From Ornithodoros turicata (taxonomy: Eukaryota; Arthropoda; Arachnida; Ixodida; Argasidae), in contig NC_088202.1 of NCBI RefSeq assembly GCF_037126465.1, positions 79,030,160 through 79,094,159 on the forward strand: a DNA stretch of 64,000 nucleotides, read 5' to 3'. How positions within the stretch are numbered: the first letter of the stretch is position 1; each line of letters starts with the position of its first letter. Below, piece by piece: positions 12,590-23,695 of this stretch. The notes under the pieces are model-generated. The model saw only the letters and a program-made list of their open reading frames with translations. It was not told the origin of the DNA and did no database searches. Position numbers and translations under genes: made by a program.

Positions 12590-13030
12590 CTGCTGGAAAT
12601 AAATGTATCGTGGTCCCCCGATTGAAAATAAGCTGCCTAAAATGCGCGCGCGGGAAAATGACAAGAGCGAACTTAGACTAACCTGACAAGAAATGCAAGC
12701 ACCGAAATGGGTCTAACTTGCAAATAAACTAACCAACATGCTGTTCCGACTAGAGTCACTAAATAAGCTACGCTTCAGAGTATCGACACTGAGGCAAAGA
12801 GAGCCGCCATGTTGTTTCGGATGACCTCCAGCCCCACCTCTATTTTGGCAGTAGAAATAGATGAAGATGAAGTTCAGCAGTGGAAGAAGACAAAACTTCG
12901 AAGAGCGCTAAATAGATGGCGCTGGAGGTCATCCGAAACAACATGGCGGCTCAGTGTCGATACTCTGAAGCGTAGCTTATTTAGTGACTCTAGTTCCGAC
13001 GTGACCGGCCAGCTAAGCCTAACGGCCGCT
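12590..13030 (+). repeat. Dispersed repeat (copy A), interrupted by a MITE
   Basis: The sequence (..GCGCGGGAAA.., ACTTAGACTAACCT, AATAAACTAACCAAC, TGCTGTTCCG, then CAGCTAAGCCTAA) is paralogous to 45,720-45,895, which lacks the inserted 244 bp. The shared tail after the insert makes 45.8 kb a natural empty-site comparison. Confidence 0.75.
12750..12993. mobile_element. 244-bp palindromic MITE with TSD TTCCGA
   Basis: The element starts CTAGAGTCACTAAATAAGC and ends with its complement. The arms are about 80 bp and nearly identical (only a short AAGAGA-like extra in the left arm). It is flanked by TTCCGA at 12,744-12,749 and at 12,994-12,999. The paralogous empty site at 45.86 kb confirms that the element is an insertion. 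No coding capacity. A 6-bp duplication does not identify a superfamily by itself. Confidence 0.9.
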
Positions 13031-13160
13031 CAAAACGACGACAACAACAACAACAACTTTATTTTGTGATGACGAATGGGGAGTTTCAGCGCCATACTCT
13101 ACCCCATTACTGGTGGTAATGTGGGGAATGAAATAATGAGCCCCTTCACAATAAAGATCG
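13031..13160 (-). mobile_element. LINE 3' end (3' UTR with (CAA)n tail)
   Basis: On the minus strand this reads ..GAAGGGGCTCATTATTTCATTCCCC.. to a polyadenylation-like AATAAAGT and a (GTT)n end. The same 3' UTR occurs at 29,735, 39,716 and 63,890. The copy is heavily 5' truncated, with no protein-coding part recognised. Confidence 0.75.
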
Positions 13161-13229
13161 TTGAGTGTCCAGCACTGTACAGTGTTGGACAAGAGTTTAC
13201 GGAACACGCTCCGGCGCATTCCTTCCTGA

Positions 13230-13345
13230 GAGCGACACGCTACCAGCGAATTGGGCGTTACGGACTTGCAAACATGTGCTGGGTTACCTAGGAATATGTC
13301 TGTAAGTCCGTACGGTCCCATTCGCTGCTAGCGTGTCACTCATCA
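13230..13345. repeat. Short inverted repeat (~45-bp arms)
   Basis: GACACGCTACCAGCGAATTG.. CGGACTTGCA is mirrored by TGTAAGTCCGTACGG.. TTCGCTGCTAGCGTGTC. This looks like a small palindromic MITE or a hairpin in a longer repeat. No target duplication was found. Confidence 0.65.
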
Positions 13346-13418
13346 CCGGTCACTCTCTACGCATCTCCACCCTTTATCCTCTATCCTCCATCCGTCTTTC
13401 ATCTTCTTCTTTTTAGAG

Positions 13419-13580
13419 GGGGGGGGGGGCTATAGTCGTGACGACGCTCAGTTCTGTGTGGCCAACAACGGCGAGCCGATCCTGCCATTACCCCCCCCCC
13501 CCTCACCGGTCACTGCTAGGTGTCACCCCATTCATCATCATTTCTTTATATGTGTGCGTGCGTGCGTGCGTGCGTGTGTG
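13419..13580. repeat. Homopolymer runs and (GTGC)n microsatellite
   Basis: G10 near 13,420, C12 near 13,491 and a GTGC/GTGT microsatellite at 13,552-13,580. The block CTCTACGCATCTCCACCC.. at 13,355-13,405 recurs inverted at 38,370-38,415. Confidence 0.8.
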
Positions 13581-13724
13581 TCTGCTTAAGTACTAAAAAG
13601 AAAATACATTATTGTCGTTTAATAACTTCTGTAGAATAAAAATATTTCGGGAGTGGTTCTGTGTGGACCTTACATGGGGGAGGAGAATTTCCCTCCATTT
13701 CCTTCCACCAAATGCGGGTCTAGG

Positions 13725-15025
13725 ACATTTCGGTGTCGGAGCACGGACGTTTCGGTGAACGGACGTTTGGGAGCACGAACGTTTCGGTGAACGGATGTTT
13801 CGGAGAACGGGGGGGAGGGGGGGGGACAGTTCGATGCGTGGACATTTCGGTGCGGGCAAAGCGAAAAGCAAAATTACGGAAAAGACGTTTATGCAAAATG
13901 AATGTGGCATGCTGTGAGACACAGTTTAAGTGCATGCTCAGTGTAACGCTGAGTTGCCTTTTTAGCGTCACTGTACTTGACTTCACTTTTAATGCACCAA
14001 AGGACCCCGTATGCACTTATGAGAGAGCGTCTCTTTCTGGAGATTTTTCGCTGATAAACCAGATAAACACTATATACTTACACGGACACACGATAATTTG
14101 AAGATCTGTCTTGTAGCAGCGGCACGGGTGGACGACTCAACTTGCAGTTCTTTGCGTAGAAAGCATTTATTATAAGGTCAAGGAAGTGCAAAGGTAAGGA
14201 ACAAAAACTTCAGAAAATACTCTAAGAGCTGGGTGAATATATACTGTAAAAAACTTCGTTTACACCGGCTTGACGCAATAACTTAAAAAATATAAAACAT
14301 AGACGTTTCACCTTCTATAGAGGCGGCATCTTCTTTTTAAGTGTTGAGAGAGGTCAGCCAATATTTGGCTTATTACTCTTCAAAAAAAAAAAGTTCACCC
14401 GGACCAAAAAAGAAAAAATTCACACGCGCGCACACGCAAAAAATCAGACACAGGAAATGAAGATGCGGGGAAGCACACGTGTCACAGGTCCCGCAGGCCT
14501 TGAGGAATTATAGCAGTACATACCCTGCCGCCTTGCTGCATTGGTCGTCTATAGACCATGCACCCAGAATCTTTGCAATGGTAAGTGGCCGGCTGTCCAG
14601 TGTAGAGAGACGCTTTTCGGCATCTTCGGCACACAGTGAGCCGAAGTCAAACTATACTTACCTACCCTTGTGTACTGATGATGATTTATTGTTTTTTTGA
14701 TTGTTTGTGTTTTACAAAAACGACAGTTCACTTTCGGCTTTTTATTCGCCATTTGTGTAGCACCGGTTTCCCAAGAAAAGAGTAAAAAGGGGGAATCAAA
14801 AACCTTCCAGTGCTCGTTATTGGTACAGGGAATATTAGAAGGAAGAACAGAACTTCACATACAAAGCAGGACCGCTCCCTGAGTTATGATGTACAAAAGA
14901 CCTTTCCTATTTCACTTACCCAGGGAATTTCCATTCCTTGCAGGATTATGCTAAGGAGACATCCGACAGGATATGCTGATAACCTTCCAAGCGTCCCATC
15001 ATATACCATAGCTGTTGAAGCACGT
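13725..15025 (-). repeat. Large inverted repeat, right arm
   Basis: This is the inverted partner of 9,045-10,860. The inner part (13,725-14,345) carries the CGGACATTTCGGTG array, the ..GAATGTGGCATGCTGTG.. block and the GCTTGACGCAATA block. The outer part (14,650-15,025) carries TTCCAGTGCTCGTTA and ACCCAGGGAATTTCC. It contains no LINE insertion, so it is the less disturbed arm. Confidence 0.75.
13728..13860. repeat. Tandem array of CACGGACATTTCGGTG word, copy 3
   Basis: Units GGACATTTCGGTG and GGACGTTTCGGTGAAC, interrupted by a G-rich run at 13,810-13,826. The GCGAAAAG flank that follows is shared with copies 1 and 2. Confidence 0.85.
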
Positions 15026-17145
15026 GCTAGTCACCTGCCGACGCTTCGACTGTAGTCTGCGAACACTGAAGAACGCCCTCGCGAAACTTGACAACCGACC
15101 TTTTAGTGTTGAGAAGGTACTGGGGAGGCGGCCAAGGCAGCACCAGCAACCTGCGCTGCGTGCACTGACGACGTACATCAAGGACATACGTGCTGAAATA
15201 CTCTTTTAAATCATTCAGTGCTTTCACACGTCAAGCGTCCTGGAACAGCTGGTCGCACCAGTGCGACTACGTTTCCATTTTTTCTTTCTATTTCTATTTG
15301 CTATATCGCACACAAAAATATATTAATTTCGCGGCCCAAAATGTTCATGAAACGATCACAGGACTTATATGCGCGCCCACTACATTTCGCGAAGTCGGTT
15401 AAAATCTGTGGGTGGATAAGCCTACTTATCACTATGCCCAATATTACCCTCACAGCATTTCGTAAAATCAGCATTGATATGGATTATTTTTACACGCTTT
15501 TGCACTTTTCGAGCGCGCGAAATTTTCACTATAGTTAAATCAGTCTGTTTCGCACCTATTAAATATATTTCTCAAAGTAAATGAACGAGCAATAAATGCC
15601 TTTGCGTATTACGCTCTTCTACCGCGCCTTTAGCGGCATAACCCACTACAACGTGATGGTGATGTGATAAAGAATTAGATGGGGAAGCAAGTTTCGACGA
15701 AGTCGAACTGGATACCCCAGTACGCGTACACACAGAAAGTACAAACAGATGATGAGATGATGAAAAAAAAAAGAAACAAAGAGATGATGATGGAGTTCAA
15801 GGTGCAGTTCAAAAGTTTCAACCGAGTGAGTGTAAAATGTCAGAATCGCTGGGGGCACACACGGCACACATTCAACGAGTCATAGAATGTCCATAAGCCC
15901 GATTGTAAATCTTCAAGTGTCCTCCGCGCCTTGAGGGAGGACCTAACAGCTTCGCGATGTCGAAGGCTCGGGAGTCCACACAAGAGAGGCTCGTCCCTGA
16001 TACCCTTCGAGCATCAACGTATTTCCGACACCTGAGAAGGATGGGTTCTCCTCCACAATGTCACACTCACTACAGTTCGGAGAGTCTCGCTTACCAAGTT
16101 TGAAGAGGAGACGTGCACGCTGTACGGTGCATTGAGCAGTAGCCTATGTAGGACTGTCGTGGTTTGTCGCGTGAAGGATGAGGTACTCGAAAGCGTAACT
16201 CTGGATCGACCTTGTACAGAAGCGAATCCCGAGCAGATCCTGTTAGCCAAGAGGAACGGGTTTCGCCTGCAAACGCGTTCACTACAGTTCATCTTATCGT
16301 CGTTTATGTACGTAGTTGTTGTTGTTGCGTTCACTTCTGACTAGAGTCACTTCTACTATTTGGTGCGTATTTCTGAACATATGGCCGAGTGTAATGGCGG
16401 CACGCTTTGTCACACGCAGCTTCCTGCACAAGGGTGGCATCCATTGTATTGCTTCATAGACCTGTTTCTGTGGGCCAGGTAGCACGAGTGACCAGCAACG
16501 TCGGCGCCCCGAAATAACGCCCGGTAGTTTAGCAGACGACGTCGCACTTTAAAATACATGGTCTCGAGTTGTTCGCACCTGACAAGATGCACCGCTTTTT
16601 CTGTGAATTTCCCACAGGTTTTGTAGCTCTCCTTGACGCATACCGCTTGAAACACCACGCAAAACCCGCTTATGAAACTCCCTACGGTTTGTATCCGTGG
16701 CCGCTTGGGCCCGAAATGGCGCTGTGCAAACTTTGCTGCAACAGAACTATAAGTCAAAGCGTGCTGGGCGAACGCAATGCATTCTGGACAGGTCATGGTC
16801 ACACGTCACAGCTAACATCACCACAGACGTAACCTGAGAGATGGCTGCTCCAGTGATCGGCGGTTAAACCGTTTTTAATCAGCGCGTCTGCTCTTTCTCT
16901 GCGCCGTTTTGGACGTTTTTTTTTATCGTAATTATTTTTATCCGATAATCTAGCAGGAAAATGAGCAGTTTTGTAACTGGGGGCTCTTACTGTTAACCGC
17001 TTCCAAGGATGTGACGACGACCCAGTGCTAAAGACACTCTGGGCCTGTGTGATGTACTTAAAGGGACGGTGTCGTACCCCCTGCCCCTCTCATGAAGTGT
17101 ACCATTGATTGCCATATGTTGAATATGGAATACTGCAAATTTACC
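15026..17145. other. Mostly unassigned; possible worn LINE 3' end at 16,200-16,326
   Basis: 16,250-16,326 (GGGTTTCGCCTGCAAACGCG.. ending TAGTTGTTGTTGTTGC) shares its core with 61,330-61,360 and ends in a (GTT)n tail like other LINE copies. At 17,058 a TTAAAGGGACGGTG motif resembles a solitary Kolobok-type end. No exon is supported. Confidence 0.4.
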
Positions 17146-19040
17146 CGACAACAACAACAACAACAATAAATGATGACGATGAGATGGGGTGTTTCACCGC
17201 TGTGGTGCGGTACCCTACCCCATTGCACGTGGAACATTATGTGAAGATGATGAAGGAAGGACGAAAATACAAGAAAAAACTAAAGCGTCTGTAGCAATCC
17301 CGTAGACGACAGGAAGTCCATGAGCAGGTGAAGAACCCGACGACGGAGCACAGGATCTTCATAGGGGCCAATGAGTGCAGCTAACGTGAGCGGCCTCTTG
17401 CTGATACGGGCAAGCTCATCACACAGTATCCGCCTTTGCGGGCAGTAGAGTGCACATTCCATGAGAATGTACTGGGCGGTCGCCACGACACCACAGGCGG
17501 AACAGAGGTTTGTGTCACAGCATCTGATCATGCACTTGAATTGCGGGGTGAAAGCCACATTGAGACGGAGTCTACGCAGGAGGGAGGTAAAATGGCGTAA
17601 TAGACGGGCAGGGAAAGAAACGACAAATTTGGGTCTACCGAATACATTAGAGATTGAGCCGTGATATCCCGGCGCCATTGCTGCAGAGCCAAGGGTTAAG
17701 ACCATGCAGTTAGTAGGGTCCTTCTGTCACCTTTCGACAGCACAATGGGCACGGCTGTCGGAAACTCGTGGACAGCCGTTGCTACTCTGTCAGCCTCCTC
17801 ATTACCTCTTAGAGAGCAGTGACCTGGAATCCACTGCAGGGATATATGATGACCTTCATCATGTAGACGCTGAACTTGGTAGAGAATGCTACTACGATGG
17901 AGGCTAGCGACCCACGAAGCCCCATGATTGCCACACAATGCAGAGCAGCCCGTGAATCGGTGTAGACCACCCAGGCACGCGGAGGAAGTTGGGATGTCTG
18001 CTGCAGAAAGAGTAGAATGGCATACAGCTCCGCCGATGTTGATGACGTACAATGTGAGAGACGATATCCACGTGTGCGACTGCATCAGATGGGATGACAA
18101 AAGCACACGACGAACCCTCCCGTGTGGAAGATCTATCAGTGAAGATGGCAGTGTGATCAGGATATTTAAGGTGCATCATGTCCACTGCCAACAGTTGAAG
18201 AACTAAAGGTGGCACTTGATGCTTTGGAACCTTGAGGCCAGGGACAGATGGGGAGAGTGATGGGAGCGCAAGCGACCACGGAGGGGTTGTGGGAACTGCT
18301 GGGTGGATTGTGAACGAAGGAAGCTTGGGCCTCACTTTCATTAGACACTTGAAGACAGCGCTTTGGCTTCGCCGATAGATTTTTGCTAGAAGGGGATGAC
18401 AACGTTGGTGCGTCCTGAGGCGCATGTAATGGCGAATGGTTTCCATCTGCCGTAGGATTTCTATCTGTAGCTTACGGGCTTCGGCTATCACCATTCGAGT
18501 TTCCGCGGCTCTCGGAACACCAAGACATACCAGGCTCAGGCTGCGTGCAAGTATACACCGAAGTCGCTGTTCTTGAGTCTGGGAGACGCCATGCAGGACA
18601 AGAAGGTTGTACACAAGTGTGCCACGAACTAAAGCGTGATGGAGGGTCAGAAGGGACTTCTCATCCATTGCCCACTTAGCTCCGGCAAAGTGACGGATGA
18701 CAGATATCCACCGGTGGGCCTTGGTGCCTAAGTGGTCGACATGCTTCTTCCAGGACAGGTTGGAGTCCAGGATGACCCCCCAGAAATCTGTGGTGTTTAA
18801 CTTGTCTTAGCGGCGTATTATCAATGGAAAGCTGGCACTGGCGCATATCCTTCTTAGTAAAGGTTAGCGCTGCTCTTTTTTCAGCCGGGATATCCATGCC
18901 TGCTTCAGTGAGATACCGCTAAATCCTATCCAACGAAAGCGGAAGACTGCGGCGTATGGCTGGCCTTGATTTCCCAATTGTCCAAATACAAATGTCGTCG
19001 AGATAAATGGAAATGTTGAGGAAGATGACACAATGACGTC
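17146..19040 (-). mobile_element. LINE (I/Jockey-like clade), 3' part: RT end, RNase H, C-terminal knuckle, tail
   Basis: The minus-strand reading order is: the end of the reverse transcriptase with a YADD-box variant (SIYLDDICIW) at about 18,985-19,015; ..TEAGMDIPAEKRA; thumb/connector (18,668-18,200); RNase H with FTD at about 18,130 and WIPGHCSLRGNEEADR near 17,800; a C-terminal Cys/His segment (17,500-17,440); and a 3' end with CAACAACAACAACAATAA at 17,150. RNase H has FTDR in place of the usual FTDG. Several frame changes make it inactive. It is probably the same copy as 22,315-24,540, split by the BEL element. Confidence 0.85.
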
Positions 19041-19044
19041 ACTA

Positions 19045-19157
19045 CGCATCATCCTCGTGATCGCGCTTGAGCGAGGGTTTTCATTCCACTTTAGTTTGTT
19101 GCATTAAACGGACATCTCTTCTGTCACCTCTGTGGCTCCTTGGCTTTATTTCACATT
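19045..19157 (+). mobile_element. BEL/Pao 5' LTR remnant (3' part of the LTR)
   Basis: This segment lies between the LINE junction and the primer-binding site, ends ..GGCTTTATTTCACA and has no LINE similarity. Its position just before the primer-binding site makes it the end of the 5' LTR. Only about 110 bp remain, and no matching 3' LTR was found in the window. Confidence 0.6.
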
Positions 19158-19177
19158 TGGTGCTGAAACCCGGGAAG
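19158..19177 (+). promoter_or_regulatory. tRNA primer-binding site of the BEL/Pao element
   Basis: TTGGTGCTGAAACCCGGGA fits the TGG..GAAACCCGGGA type of primer-binding site seen in BEL/Pao elements. It lies about 40 bp before the gag start. Confidence 0.75.
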
Positions 19178-19215
19178 CGATTTTGTGCAAGGATTACTGA
19201 CTGCCATAGATTGCC

Positions 19216-20283
19216 ATGGATAACGTGGAACGACTGTAGAAGATGCGAGCTTCCAGCCGAGCGACTGTGACGCGTATCATCAACGATCTGAAGTCTCTCT
19301 TAGCTACATCGCCCCACGATCCTGCTCAGCTTACTGCAAAGCTTACGTTTCTCGAAACAAAATCATCAACCTTGACTCAGCTCAACCAAGAGACCCAGGC
19401 CCTTATCGACGAAGCATCCTTGGAAGCAGAATGCGAGGCCTGCGATCAGTACTCTGAATCTATTATCACTATCTCGGTTCAAGTCCATGAAGCTCTGAAC
19501 ACCGCGCTCGGTGCGATGAGACTGGCATCCGCTCAGGTCGGCGGTGCTCCACAGCCTTCGTCTGCTCCATCTCAAGGCGTGGGCCCTCCTGCAGACGGCG
19601 TCAAATTGCTGAAGTTGCGGATTGACCACTTTCCTGGTGAGCTGTCTCAGTGGCAAGGTTTCTGGGATCAGTTTCGTGTCAGTATTCATGAGAACCCCAG
19701 ACTTTCTAACGTCAACAAGTTCAAATATTTGCTCTCACTCGTCACCGGACCCGCTGCTCGAGCGATAGAGGGACTATCACTCAGGGACGAGAACTACGTT
19801 ACGGCCGTCGATATCCTCAAGGCACGGTTTGGCAAGACTGAGCTTTTGGTGAGCGACCACTTGGATTCTTTGTTCGACTTGCCCCCTGTGAAGTCTGTGG
19901 ATGATGTCAGAAGTTTGAGGAAGTTTCATGAGACTGTTACGGTTCGAATTCGGAATCCTCAGAGTCTGTGTGTATCACGAAGCCAATATTCGATTACTAT
20001 TTTCCGGGCAATTCTTCAGAAGATACCTCCACCATTTGAGTTGGAATACTATCGTGTGAAGATAACCGACTCTGCAACCGCATCGGCAGCCGCATCGACG
20101 GCCGATGATCTGTCATCACTTTTGGATTTCCTTGAAAAAGAAATTGAGTTTCGAGAACGGGTCCGCAAGCCGACAGCTTCGTCTAAGGAGGATACTGCTG
20201 ATCGCCGCAAGACACCACTTTACCCTTCTGCTGCTTCTTTAGCAGCCAGCGCGACGGAAGCGGTGTCCAAGCAAGTCCCATGA
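19216..20283 (+). pseudogene. BEL/Pao gag (DUF1759 type)
   Basis: The Gag-like protein of a BEL/Pao retrotransposon forms the particle core. From ATG at 19,216 the frame reads MDNVERL, then an in-frame TAG (19,237-19,239), then continues open for 346 codons. The DUF1759 signature is clear: DHFPGELSQWQGFWDQF near residue 135, then KFKYLLSLVTGPAARAIEGL and a NYVTAVDILKARFG block. The frame ends at 20,281, whereas the downstream nucleocapsid-type knuckles (..EGRCFLCRKRSHLSKDCR.., 20,342-20,400) lie in another frame. One nonsense and one frameshift mutation therefore disable it. Confidence 0.9.
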
Positions 20284-20299
20284 GCATTCGCTAGAAGCT

Positions 20300-22315
20300 T
20301 GTACAGCCCCACTGAGCGCAGCGGACAAGAGGAGCCTATTGCGTCGGGAAGGACGTTGCTTTCTGTGTCGCAAGCGGTCACATTTGTCGAAAGATTGTCG
20401 CGTCTGCTACCGACTTCGTTGCCAAAATTGCAATAGGCGGCATCTCACACAGTTCTGGATGGACTTTCCGCATCGTCGTCAAATGTCGCTGTTACTTCAG
20501 ACATCGTCACGACGTCTCCTGCTCCGTCGCCGAGCGCTGCAGAGGTTCAGGACATCGTCACGACCATGTCCTCTGCCCCACATGCTCCAAAAGTGCAGCC
20601 TGAACGGGAAATTATTTTGCAAACAGCAAATGTATTGGTACAGGGCGAGAATGGCCAACGACGCCTGGTGCGAGTTCTGCTCGATGGCGCGGTTTTATCC
20701 GCAAGGATATCTCGGCCAAGGTTGGATGCACTGCGTTGCGTACTGAGGACCTGCATATTCACACCCTTGGAAATGTCGCTCCCTCCCGTACGACATACCG
20801 TCGCGTACAAGTAGTACTGTATAGCAAATTCGCTTCTCCTGACCGGGGCCCTGCAGTTACGATCGAGGCACTTGAATACGAACAAATATGTTCGAACAAG
20901 CTCCCAGTCCTTAATGAAGATCTGTCAACGCAGCTGAAAGCCATGGGTCTTGACATTGCTGACGAATCCACGAAAGCCAACTGCGACGTTTCGCTGTTAA
21001 TCGGCAGTGATTTTTACTGTAAGATCGTCACCGGCGCTTCCGTTCGGTTATCAGAACAGCTGGTAGCTGTCGAAACGCTTTTCGGGTGGACGCTACAAGG
21101 TCTGTCTGCGAACACCTTCAAGCAAGACGATTCTATTGGAGTAATGCAGATTGGGGTACAATCTGGAGACACTGTCGGCGATATTGACTCCCAGCTGCGT
21201 GCTTTCTGGGAACTAGAGCATATGGGCATTGCGCACCGCGAAGAGTCTAATACAGATGACGAAACTGTGCTGCAGCGATTTCGTTCCTCGACTTCGTTCG
21301 AAGATGGTCGGTACGTAGTACGTCTGCCAATGGATGAAGAGAAGCTGCATCCACTCGGAGACAACAAGCCGTTTGTGGCGCATAGAGCCTCAGAGATTCA
21401 GTCAATTACGTCTCCTGACCAATGGAGACACTGTCCGGGACGGGACAATCCCGCTGATATTCTTACAAGGAGAACGTCTTGTCTTCACATCGTGGATAAT
21501 CCTTGCTGGTGGAACGGACCGGAGTGCTTGTGTGACAGGAATACGTGGCCTCCCGATTGGCACAAGCCCACCGAAGTTTCGCCTGAGGTACACCCCGAAG
21601 CAAGACCTGTACTCGTTTGCCTTGGTCACACTGCCGTGAAAAGCCCTCCTTCGGAGGTACTCAACTACAGTTCATTTTCTAGGCTGCTGCGAGTCACGGC
21701 GTGGGTGCAGAGGTTCTTACACAACTCTCGTAATCAGCAAACCAAAAAAACAGGAGCTCTGACTACCACAGAAGTAGAACCTGCAAGGAGATATTGGATA
21801 GTGGTGGCACAGCCACCAGTGGAGGCCATCAACCTACCGAGCATAGGTCTCGCCAGAATACGTCCGTCTTCCACGACGAGCATGGTATACTGCGCATGAA
21901 GGGCCGCCTGCAGTATGAGGGATACGCAGATTCACTTAAGCACCCCATAATCATCCCTATGGAACACCCAGTCACTGCTTTGCTAGTGATGAGCACGCAT
22001 ACAAGGCTTCTCCACACAGGTGTTCAAGAGACTCTAGCCGAACTCAGAGAAGAATATTGGGTCATTAGAGGTCGACAGGTCGTCAAAAGAGTCCTCCGCC
22101 AGTGTCTTGTTTGTAAGCGCGCCAAGGTTCGCGTCTGTACTGAGCCAATGGCCCCTTTGCCCCCTCACCACCATTTGAGGTAATTGGCACGGATTATGCG
22201 AGGACCACTTTATTACAAGTCATCCACTGGTGGAGCACTCAAAAAGTCCTACATACCCATTTTTACGTGAGCCGTCACGGGGGCCACTCACCTTGAGCTC
22301 ACGAATTCAATGTCG
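20300..22315 (+). pseudogene. BEL/Pao pol with in-frame loss of reverse transcriptase
   Basis: Parts in order: two zinc knuckles (20,340-20,450); a DUF1758 aspartic-protease-like domain (20,600-21,100) with LLDGA where LLDGG is usual, split by frameshifts; the DUF1758-RT linker with FGWTLQG; then at about 21,360 ..EKLHPLGDN joins directly to KPFVAHRASEIQ, the end of the RNase H region (CPGRDNPADILTRR). After this come the integrase H2C2 zinc site (HTRLLH..CLVCKRA, 21,990-22,130) and the start of the integrase core (IGTDYAG; HLELTNS). It stops at about 22,315 where LINE sequence resumes. RT, most of RNase H, most of the integrase core and the 3' LTR are missing. Confidence 0.85.
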
Positions 22316-23691
22316 GCCGTGAGAGGTGTACGGCAGCCAAGAATTCGGCAACTGAAAAATCCATGTCGATCACGTTGTTGATCACTGGCTGTCTACCAGC
22401 AATGGCTTCTTGGAATGTAGAAGTATGGTCATGAAATATTTCAGTGTGTGCAGCCTGCGACCTTGCAGATATACTCTTACCAAAGTCGTGTGCCACGTCA
22501 ACCTCAGATTTCTTGAGAGACAGAGCGAGCGCACCCAAAGGATTTGGATCATCCCTATGCATGATCCAAACCCAACAAACTTGATCCAACAAACAAACTT
22601 GAACCAATCCAAACTTGATCCAATCCAACAAACTTGAAGAGACCCCTTCACCCTTCCAGGGTGAAGGGGTCTCTTTCAGACCGCGGACCACACGCCAAAC
22701 CTTGGAGACATGAGCAAAACGCGAGAGACCGGCGCAGAACTGGCGCCAACGCCCTCTATCCACAGCCTGTAGTTCCTTCTGGACAAGCCGTGCTGCACGC
22801 TGTGCTGCTGAAATGTCTTGAAGCAGACCTGTTAGTCGAGCTTTTCGTTCCGCCCTCCTCCTACACGCCCGGAGCTGTTCAACGCGAGGATTGGTGCCAT
22901 ATACCTGTCGGGACCTTCACAGTTCGGGATGACGAACGGAGGGAGGCACTGAGCACGTCAGTGAGTTGTTCAGCTGATATGTCCTGTTGTGCCAAGCACG
23001 TTCTGTTCCCTCGGAAAGTACTCCAATTGACTAGTCTGACCATTTTTGTGCATGAGTGCTGACTATACCTGGAGTATGAAATATAAACGGGCAGATGGCC
23101 ACTTCCTCTCCCATCTGCATCAGTAGACCACGATGATATCTGGAATGTGTGTCTGGAGCAGAGGGAAACGTCCAAAACGTCCGTCGAAAAATCTCTGCGC
23201 AAAAATGTCGGCGAACCATCACTCAGTAAACGTTAGTCCAGTTCATCAATGATCTCACCCCACGTCTTCCCTCTCTGGTTTGTTCTGACACTGCCCCACA
23301 GCGTATGATGAGCATTAATGACCCTCACAACCAGAAACGGTGGTTGCAGACCAGTGAAGATATCCCTTATGTTGCGCTGTGAAACAGGAACTGATGGTGG
23401 GATATATAAGCTCACAACTGTAAGTACGAGATTACCCAGACGAGCTTTATAGCCAACATAGTCGACGGAGGGAATCTGGGATCCTTTCAAAAGGGCAGCA
23501 GTTAAATCCGATCGTACACACAGTACAGTCCGAGATAAGCCCTGTCGTAAATATCTGGTACCCGCTGAGGCGGAACTCATCATTACAGCATGCTTCATTG
23601 ATGGCAAGTATCGTAATTGGGTATCGTAAGACTGGGTGCTTGGTACGAGGCCTCTTGCATTCCATTGCCACACAGTAGCCCTTCTATACAA
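22315..23691 (-). pseudogene. LINE ORF2, 5' part: endonuclease domain and EN-RT linker
   Basis: The apurinic-like endonuclease (EEP fold) begins ATVWQWNARGL at about 23,675, then switches frame several times (..VLRYPITILAINEACC.., then ..LYIPPSVPVSQRNIRDIF..). The usual GDFNAHH motif reads RVINAHH and the usual SDH-P motif reads SGHLP, so catalytic residues are lost. The linker (DRGRWRQFCAGL.., ..GLKETPSPW..) ends at ..DFSVAEFLAAVHLSR, just before the RT core. The BEL element follows on the low-coordinate side, and about 600 bp of RT are not present on either side. Confidence 0.85.
22565..22675. repeat. Tandem CAAACTTGATCCAA repeat plus perfect 16-bp-stem hairpin
   Basis: Within the LINE linker there are five or so degenerate CCAA-CAAACTTGA units. 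Next to them is GAGACCCCTTCACCCT, TCC, and its exact complement (22,639-22,673). Only one arm matches normal LINE coding sequence (..LKETPSPW), so the other arm and the units are a local duplication. The repeat stays open in the minus-strand frame. Confidence 0.8.
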
Positions 23692-23695
23692 TCTG

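Noticed and set aside
16410..16802. Open frame with a faint resemblance to the helix-turn-helix part of mariner-like proteins
   Set aside because: The similarity is limited to a few residues (SSVAAKFAQRHFG.. RIQTVGSFISGF) with no further domain, and both strands are open here.
17058..17085. Full Kolobok-type element starting at 17,058 (likewise 30,704, 35,930 and 61,995)
   Set aside because: A single TTAAAGGGA-type end is visible at each site and no opposite end with TTAA was found at a plausible distance.
19045..22315. Complete LTR retrotransposon with two LTRs
   Set aside because: Only about 110 bp of 5' LTR are present, the element ends in the integrase core, and no second LTR occurs in the window.
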